From JAKAIY01 sp963809385 (GTDB lineage Bacteria; Chloroflexota; Ktedonobacteria; Ktedonobacterales; JADMIN01), in NCBI GenBank assembly GCA_963809385.1, contig CAWEJL010000006.1:1-64000 (forward strand): DNA of 64,000 nucleotides, written 5' to 3'. A program made the translations under genes and the position numbers. Below the pieces are notes generated by a model. The model worked only from the letters and a program-made list of their open reading frames with translations, did not search any database and was not told where the DNA came from. This document shows, piece by piece, positions 57,534 through 64,000 of the stretch (the first letter of the stretch is position 1; every line of letters starts with the position of its first letter).

Positions 57534-58601
57534 TCAGCCAAACAGAACGAGCGGTTTGATGACCCCGTCCAGCTTCTTGTCCATGATCTCGAATGCCCGC
57601 TCCATATCGTTGAAGGCGAACGTATGGCTTGTCAACCGGGTGGGGTCAACCCGCTTCATCTCCAGGACGCGCAGCAAGCGCTCCATGCGCAGCCGCCCGC
57701 CAGGGCAGAGGCCGGTTCGGATCGTCTTCTCCGCCATGCCGACGCCCCACTCCACGCGGGGAAGATGCACGAACTCACCCTCGCCGTGGTAGCCCGCGTT
57801 GGAGATGACGCCGCCCGCCTTGGTCACTTTAACGCAATTCTGGAAGGTGCTATCCGCGCCCAACGCCTCGATGGCGGTATCGACCCCGATCCCATCCGTC
57901 AGCGCCAGGATGCGCGCGACGGCGTCTTCCTTGCTGAAGTCCACGATGACATCGGCGCCGTAGTAGCGCGCCAGCTCCTGCCGCTTCGGCACGGACTCCA
58001 CGGCGATGATCAGGCCCGCGCCGCGCAGCTTCGCGCCCGCTATCGCCATCAGCCCGACCGGCCCCGCGGCGAAGACCGCGACCGTTCCGCCGATGGGGAT
58101 ATCGCCATTCTCCGCGCCCATGAAGCCGGTTGAGAGCATGTCGCAGCAGTACACCGCCTCCTCGTCTGAGACGCTGTTGGGGATCTTCGCCATGTTGGCG
58201 TCGCCCTCGTTGACGTGGAAGTACTCGGCGAAGACGCCATCCTTGGTGTTCGAGAACTTCCAGCCGCCAAGCGGCGCGCCGGACTGCGATGAGTGACCGG
58301 CCTGTGAGGCAGGGTCGCCCCAGTCTGGCGTAATCGCGCCGACGAGCACACGGTCCCCGCGCTTGAACAGCTTAACATTGCTGCCGATTTCGTGGACGGT
58401 ACCGACCGCCTCGTGGCCCAGTGTCAAATTCTCGCGCGGGCCAACCGCCCCGCGAACCGTGTGTGAGTCGGATGTGCAGATCAACGCGCGCGTCGTCTTG
58501 ACAATCACATCATCAGGCCCGGGTGTTGGGATGGGCTTCTCCATGAAGCCCACGCTCCCAATCTTGCGCATCACGAACGTTTTCACAGCCACTTGCTCCA
58601 T
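57534..58601 (-). CDS. Zinc-dependent secondary alcohol dehydrogenase
   Basis: 355 residues, closely like the Thermoanaerobacter brockii secondary alcohol dehydrogenase in order and motifs. Zinc ligands C42 ('LICTSD'), H63-E64 ('LGHEAVG') and D154 ('CCDMLSTGF') are present, with 'ITPDWGDPASQAGHSSQSG' and 'GAKLRGAGLIIAVESVP'. The residues that bind the NADP phosphate in the brockii enzyme are Glu202 and Val204 here, which predicts NAD+. Oxidises small secondary alcohols. Confidence 0.9.
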   Translation of the reverse strand: MEQVAVKTFVMRKIGSVGFMEKPIPTPGPDDVIVKTTRALICTSDSHTVRGAVGPRENLTLGHEAVGTVHEIGSNVKLFKRGDRVLVGAITPDWGDPASQAGHSSQSGAPLGGWKFSNTKDGVFAEYFHVNEGDANMAKIPNSVSDEEAVYCCDMLSTGFMGAENGDIPIGGTVAVFAAGPVGLMAIAGAKLRGAGLIIAVESVPKRQELARYYGADVIVDFSKEDAVARILALTDGIGVDTAIEALGADSTFQNCVKVTKAGGVISNAGYHGEGEFVHLPRVEWGVGMAEKTIRTGLCPGGRLRMERLLRVLEMKRVDPTRLTSHTFAFNDMERAFEIMDKKLDGVIKPLVLFG

Positions 58602-59271
58602 TCACAGATCGCATACGTCCATGCGTGTCATGCGATACGCGCGTCCTCGCGCCATGATGGCGCGCATGGCGATGACCTCGTGATGTCATGGCGATATGCC
58701 CACACGCAGCGACGCCGCTTCGCCGCAAGTCGATCCAACAGCAGTTCTCGCAGCAGTTCTCGCAGCAGTTCTCGCCTGGCGCGGATTCCTCTCCGCGGCC
58801 GTTTACCGTGCGCGGGCAGGCTGCTCAAGCGCGGTCGCCTTGGTGGTCTTCGCGCAATTCTAAGGCCACCCCGCGCTCCTGCGCTACCGCTCCGCGATCG
58901 CAGAGTGACCGGCGCGTCCGCTCTTAAAGCGAGAAATCGCCTCACGCCTTCGCGGCAGCTTTTCCTCACCATGAAGACTACGCCCGGAGGAGTTGTCCGC
59001 CATCTCGACCGCGCGCCGCTCGCGCATCCCTGGCTTCTCCGCTAGAAGGACGACGCCAGGGGATCGCGACACGCGCGTGCGTGAGCGCAAGCGCGGTTAT
59101 TGACGTGGACGCCGCGCGCTCGGCTACAGTGCGGCTACAATATACGCATAGCCAGACAATCAGGGATGTGAACGGCATGGCGGCGCCACTTTCTGAAACG
59201 GCGCATGGCAATACAAGGGGTGCGCGCATGAGTCAGTACAGAATAATTCGTCCCCCGCGCCACGGGGCTAC
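58602..59271. other. Gene-free stretch
   Basis: Holds the 12-bp tandem repeat at 58739. No convincing gene or RNA seen. Confidence 0.45.
58739..58774 (+). repeat. 12-bp tandem repeat, three exact copies
   Basis: CAGCAGTTCTCG at 58739, 58751 and 58763. Intergenic. Confidence 0.9.
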
Positions 59272-60819
59272 GTGGACGAGCGGAAGCCACCACAGAACGA
59301 TGACGGCGCGACGAGCGCTCAACCGGGCGGTGAGTTGATGGTCCTTCCGCCCGCCACGCCGGAGCCGCGCGACCCCTGGGCCCTCTGGCTCCGGCTGACA
59401 GGGCCAGCGCGCCCGCAGTCGCGCGACGCCGCCGGACGTGAGCGTCTGCGCCGCGCGCGGCTGTTGAGCCTCATGCTGGCGGTAGCCCTGGTCGTGGGGC
59501 TCGCCATCCTGCCCAAGGGCTTTATCCCAGTCCTGGACTTCGGCACCTTCGGCGGTGTCGCCATCATCACGCTGATACTGGTGATCTGCATCCCGCTCAA
59601 TCATTTCGGCAAGATCAACACCGCCGGGACGATCTATTGCATCGGCGTGGCGCTGCGCTATCGCGTGGTCGCTGCTGTATACGCCCAACGGCCTGGGCAT
59701 GCAGGACCTGCCGACGTATGATCTGTTCGCGCTGCCGATCGTCATCGCCGGGATTCTGCTGCCACGGAGCGCGCCGTTCTTCTTCTGGCTGGGCTGCGCG
59801 GCGTTCATCGTCGGCGATGTCTATTTCGAGACAAAGCAGGCCAATCTCACGGCGTATATCGACTGAGGTGGGGCTGTACGCGACGATCATCATCCCGCTG
59901 CTCCTGACCTTTGTGATCGCCGTGGTCTCGTGGCTGGGCGCGGGCAGCGTTCAGCGCGCGATTATCGAAGCTGACCGTACGGCGGATCTGGAGCGCGCCT
60001 ACCGGCTGATCGCTGAGCAGAAGCGACGGCTGGAGGGCGCGATCGCGATGATCCAGAACGTGCACTCACGCGTCGCCAATGGCGATTTCAACGCCCGCGC
60101 GACGGTTGGCAGCGGTGAGCTGATGGGGCTGGGCGTAAGCCTGAACCTGATGCTCGATCGCATCTCGCGCCTACGTGGAGCCGAGAGCGCGCTGAACGCC
60201 GTCGAGCAGGGCGGTCGCATGCTAGCGCAGTACGCGTGGGAGCTGGGCGCGGGCCATCTGCAATCCGCGCCACCGCAGACTGGCTCGCCGCTGCTCGATG
60301 CGATCGCCTCCGCGCTGGACCAGATGCGCCGCACGCTCTACGGCCAGATCTCCACGCTCACTGGCTCACTCCAGAGTGTGACACACGCTGGCGATGAGCT
60401 GGTGGGGGCGACGCGCGCGCTGGGCTGGCGCACGCAGGAGTCCGCGCAGCGCATCGGCGCGCTCAATGATACCGTGCGGAACATGCGTGACGCGACCGAA
60501 CGCGCCGAGACCACGCTGGCGCCGCCAGCGGAGTGGCTGATGCAGGCGACGGCGCAGGGATGGAGCGATGGCGCGGTCCTGGCGCAAACGGTGACGGACG
60601 GTCTGTCGTGCGTCCGTCAGGCGATCGCGATGGCGGATCAGTCGCCAGCCGGAGGCGGTCGGGTCACAAGAGAACACACTCGCCACAGATCGCGAGACCT
60701 TCGAGCGCGCGGGCGTCGCGCAGCGCGAGTTTACGGAGGCGCTGACGCAGGCGCGCGAGCTGCTCTCGCGGCTGGCCAATCAGTCAGGCAATCTGGGACC
60801 GTTGCGCACGGCGCAATAG
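59272..60819 (+). CDS. Membrane sensor with HAMP-like region and coiled coil, three frame breaks
   Basis: About 515 residues. At least five hydrophobic segments ('LLSLMLAVALVVGLAIL', 'GGVAIITLILVICIPL', 'ALPIVIAGILLP', 'LLLTFVIAVVSWLGAGS') are followed by a HAMP-like segment ('RVANGDFNARATV' to 'GVSLNLMLDRISRL') and a long helical region ending 'LLSRLANQSGNLGPLRTAQ'. Frames change near 59670, 59863 and 60665. No kinase or methyl-accepting signature is seen. It may be a signalling protein that lacks catalytic output. Confidence 0.65.
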
Positions 60820-60869
60820 GCGGCGCGCGGTACGGATTGCGTGTCGCGTGAATGGAGACAACTGCGTGG

Positions 60870-61386
60870 ATGAACTTCACAGGGCGGCGCTCCGGTGGCA
60901 GTGACGGCGCCGCCGGAGCGCCGGCGCCACGGAGGCGCGGCCTCCCGCCAGCGGCGGACGCCTCGCTATTATCATCGCGATGATCTTCGCCGCTCTGCTG
61001 ACGATCGCCTACTGGGCGGTCTGGTTTGGGGGGGCCGCGACCTGCTGGCCTCATCGCACGCCGCGTCCTACTTCACGTTCGAGAACGCCTTCCCGGCGGC
61101 GGATGGCTGGCTGGCGCTGACGCTGCTGCTGGGGGCGCTGGGGCTGGCGCTGAACCGCTCGTGGGGGCTGCTGTGGGGATTGCTGGCGGGTGGCGCGGGC
61201 ATCTACCTGGGCTGTATGGATGTGCTGTTCGACCTGGAGAACGGCATCTACCTCGTCCCCAAGGGCGGCGACCCGAGCGCGGTCATCATCGAGGCCAGCA
61301 TCAACGTCCTGACGTTCACGCTCGGCGTTGTCGTGATCACGTATCTCTGGCGGCAGCGGCGGTGGCTGCTGGCGCAAGGCGGTTAG
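60870..61386 (+). CDS. Small four-helix membrane protein, frame broken at G7
   Basis: The helices 'IIIAMIFAALLTIAYWAVWF', 'WLALTLLLGALGLALN', 'LLWGLLAGGAGIYLGCMDVL' and 'VLTFTLGVVVITYLWRQ' are clear. A run of seven G at about 61028 shifts the frame after the first helix. The exact start is uncertain because a second shift lies near 60960. Family not recognised. Confidence 0.6.
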
Positions 61387-61545
61387 CCGGCTGGCGGCAA
61401 AGCCGCGCCTACGGGCGTTCCGCCGCTAAGCCTGTCGCCGCAGGCTCCCCGCCGCTCCGCGCCCCAGGCCGCGCAGGCGGCCTTCGCGGCCACCGGCCCA
61501 TAGCCGCGGGGTTACCCGCCCGGCGTTTACGGGAGACGCGGCGGG
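61386..61545 (+). repeat. Hairpin repeats (family 1 and relatives)
   Basis: GGCGG-CAAA-GCCGC with GCCTACGGGC, CCTGTCGCCGCAGG, and several GC-rich palindromes in the gap between two convergent genes. Confidence 0.7.
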
Positions 61546-61564
61546 CGCTCACTCGCCGCGTGGC

Positions 61565-63445
61565 TCAGCTGTGTGGCGCGGGGTAGAGCGCGAAGTCCGA
61601 GAAGACCGCTTCGACGCCGTGGTTGAGCACGATCAGCCCCGCGTCGCCGCCAGAGGGGCCGCCCGCTTCGAGAGGAACGCTGGCGATGTACGAGCCGTTG
61701 ACGTAGATCGTCACCGTTCCCTGAGCCGCTGTGGGTAATGAAGCTCAGCGTATTGGACACATCCACGCCTGGCTTGATCGGGTTGGCGTAGCCACCGGCC
61801 AGGAAATGCCAGTTGTTCTCGTAATACCAGAGGTAATATTCGCCGTTGGGCGCCAGGAAGAACGCGTAATACTCTTGCGTTCCAGAGCCGGTATTGGTGA
61901 CGAAGAAGCGCACGCCCGCGAGGTCGCCCGCCTCGCCGCTCTTGAAGCGGATGGTGACCTGGCCAGCGTAATCTGGCTGGCTCAAGGCCACTGGAGCGTC
62001 AGCCATCGCGGGCTGCGCCACGCTCTGATTGACCAGGTCCAGCCCGCCGCCTGGGAAGCTCAGCTGACCGCCGCTCGCCTGCCATTTATGCTGGTTGGCG
62101 GCGAGACTGTCGCTGAAGACCGACGCCTGGGCCACCACCGCGCGCAACTGCTGGTTCGCCGCCGCCGCCTCAGGCGAGAGCGGGGCCTCGACGCTGCGCT
62201 CGGTGGCGACGGCGTTCGGCCCCTCGAAAGCTGGCGAGGATCGAGCGCGGACGGACCCCGGCGCTATTGAGCGCGAAGAGGCTCACGCCGCAGGTCACTA
62301 TCGCGATCAGCGCCGCCGCCGCCGTGGCCAGCGCCAGCCCCCGCCAGAGAGGGGATGGCGGCTCATCGGGCAGCGCAGTGGAGTCGACGGGGGCGGGGCG
62401 CCGCTCGATTGGCGCGCCTGTCGGGCGCGGCGCGCCCGTCAACCGCTGGCCGCTCATCCGCGCGAACTCCTGCGTCACGCCGGTCGCGCCCGCCGCGCTG
62501 GCGAGAACCGGGCCGAGCGCCCGCAGCGAACGCCTCGACGCTCTCGAAGCGCCGCGCCGGGTCTTTCGCTAGCGCGCGCAGCAGGATGGCGTCCAGGCCG
62601 GCGGGCGCGTCGGGCAGCAGCGCGCTCGGCTCGATCGGCGCGACGGAGGGGATGCGCTCCAGCAGCGCGCGAGCGTCGCCGGTGACCGGCGCGCGGCCCG
62701 TGAGCAGATAGTAGGCGACGGCCGCCAGAGCGTATTGGTCGGAGGCGGGGTCAGGCGGCGCGCCGGTCAGCCGCTCCGGCGCGGTGAAAAGCAGCCGCTC
62801 CTGAATCCACGGCTCCGCCGCGACGGGTGAGCCGGATGTGACCAGTTGTACGGCGAGGCCCACCACACCGCCCTGGCCAAAGTCGCTGATCGCGGCCATC
62901 AGGCCGCCGCGCGACGAGCGGCGGATGAAGAGGTTGGAGGGCTTGATATCGCCATGCGCGAGCCTGGCGGCATGGGCGTCAGCCAGCGCGCGGCCTACCT
63001 GGGTGATGAGCCGCGCGACGACGGCGGGGCGCATCGGCAGCGGGATGACGGGCTGGCCGCCCGCGCCGCGCCGCGCCAGCGCATCCGCAAGGGAGCCACC
63101 GGGCGCCCAGGCCATCGCCACACCAGCGCGCTCGCCCTGCTGGATGGCGCCGTAGAGCGGGATGACGTGCGACGCGCGCAGGGTTCGGGCGCGCTCGGAA
63201 TCGGTGAGGACGGCGCGCGTCAGCGGGTCGCTGACGGGCGGACGCATGACTTTGATGGCGGCCTGGCGGTTCCCCAGCGCACCCCCCTGCGAGCCGGCTG
63301 GCCCGGCGTCGCTCGCGCTGGGCGCAGACTCCGCCCCGGCGCGCTCCGCGAGGTAGACCTCGCCCAGGCCGCCGGAGCCAATCAGCCGCAGCAGCCGCCA
63401 CGGCCCAAATGGTGTTCCTTCCAGGCCCGCTCCCGGTCCGGTCAC
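61565..63445 (-). CDS. Ser/Thr protein kinase with membrane helix and external beta domain, frame breaks
   Basis: About 625 residues. The kinase has the Gly loop 'LIGSGGLGEVYLAE', Lys in 'QAAIKVMRPP', catalytic loop 'LAHGDIKPSNLFI' and 'ISDFGQ'. The Arg before the catalytic Asp is Gly, so it is a non-RD kinase. After a shift near 62540 come a Pro-rich linker and a membrane helix ('ALATAAAALIAIVTCGVSLF'). After another near 62220 comes an external lectin-like domain ('YAGQVTIRFKSGEAGDLAGV', 'YAFFLAPNGEYYLWYYENNW'), ending after a last shift near 61735. GTG 63445 has GGAGG five bases upstream. It would phosphorylate targets in response to an outside ligand. Confidence 0.8.
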
Positions 63446-63726
63446 TGTGGCCTCCAGTCGCGCTATCGCTCGCGGCGGCCCAGCCCCATCGCTTTCGCTC
63501 CGAGCCGCGCTCCAGCGCTCCGCGAAGGGCAGTATAGTGGCCAGAAGGGGCTTCCCGCAAGGCGTATAGGCCGCACAGGCCAGTGGAGCGCGGCGTCCGC
63601 GCCCGCTCAGGCCGTACGGTCGGGCGCAAGAAGTCGCGTCAGCGAGCGGCATGAGCCACCCGCTGACGCGATGTTAACCACCAGCGCTATCGCGCTATCC
63701 GCTTTTCTCCGCGTCAGCTCCGCGCG

Positions 63727-64000
63727 CTACGGCGCGCTGCCGACTGGGGTGGCGCCCATAGACCGCCGCACATGCGCGCACGCGCGGTCAATCTCGCTCT
63801 TGAACTCGTCGAAGTTCAGCTGTAGCCCGTTGATGTACGTGCTCCACCCGGCGCTCTGCTTGGCGAAGTGCAGCGCGTCCTCGATCTCGGCGTCTGTCGC
63901 GCCGTAGAGCCGCGCCACTTCGGTATGGAAGTACGCGCAGTAGCGGCACTTCGTCACGCCCGCGATCGCGATGCCCATCAGCTCGCGATACTTGTTCGGC
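63727..64000 (-). CDS. AhpD/carboxymuconolactone decarboxylase-like protein, N-terminus outside window
   Basis: The C-terminal 91 residues are visible, in frame to the window edge. The redox motif 'KCRYCAYFHTE' (CxxC and His) marks AhpD-like peroxidase or decarboxylase family proteins. The rest, 'LYGATDAEIEDALHFA', agrees. The start is missing. Confidence 0.85.
   Translation of the reverse strand, partial: PNKYRELMGIAIAGVTKCRYCAYFHTEVARLYGATDAEIEDALHFAKQSAGWSTYINGLQLNFDEFKSEIDRACAHVRRSMGATPVGSAP

Overview
The window is GC-rich bacterial chromosome. It most likely comes from a Chloroflexota bacterium of the Ktedonobacteria type. This is inferred from gene content: a sedolisin protease with TIG repeats, a form I CO dehydrogenase, a TIR/NB-ARC/TPR protein, Ser/Thr kinase and anti-sigma proteins with exported sensor domains, and many DinB, PadR and LLM family genes. 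No rRNA, tRNA or CRISPR array was recognised.

Layout. 0-6 kb: end of a tadC pilus gene, a broken envelope-stress-like gene, an O-methyltransferase, a stand-alone LigD-type phosphoesterase, two small genes, then a thiolase and an enoyl-CoA hydratase. 6-10 kb: hairpin and G-rich repeats and a single-chain restriction-modification gene with several frame breaks. 10-13.5 kb: an ECF sigma factor, its anti-sigma factor and a receiver-only response regulator. 13.7-14.2 kb: a nested hairpin array leading into a consensus promoter. 14.5-21 kb: the secreted S53 protease, guaA and small membrane genes. 22-25.2 kb: tiny membrane-protein genes, one split by a 1.9 kb IS630-type element that carries extra DNA. 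25-27.6 kb: toxin-antitoxin remnants and an AT-richer surface-protein gene. 27.6-34 kb: an asymmetric heterodimeric ABC exporter with a TetR regulator. 34.7-38.1 kb: miscellaneous genes and a decayed, AT-rich mobile region. 38.3-40.6 kb: a PadR / DUF1048 / ABC-2 exporter operon. 41-47.2 kb: an XdhC-YHS protein and coxM-coxS-coxL-coxG. 47.7-52.1 kb: a membrane-anchored TIR/NB-ARC/TPR gene and a membrane-protein gene beside it. 52.3-58.6 kb: FMN reductase, K+ channel-like protein, hydrolase, DinB, SRPBCC, LLM oxidoreductase and a secondary alcohol dehydrogenase. 59.2-64 kb: a membrane sensor, a small membrane protein, a Ser/Thr kinase with an external domain, and an AhpD-like gene cut by the window edge.

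Two features cut across the window. First, many otherwise recognisable genes carry one-base frame breaks, often in G or C runs; I read most of these as consensus errors rather than gene death, but the sequence alone cannot prove it. Second, short hairpins with TGAA or TAAA loops and compensated stems, plus a C-rich hairpin family, fill most intergenic gaps.

Functionally, the cox operon points to aerobic use of CO as an energy supplement. Two regulated exporters suggest drug or metabolite efflux. The restriction-modification gene and the TIR/NB-ARC/TPR gene are the two defence candidates, and the latter is the best lead for an undescribed system.
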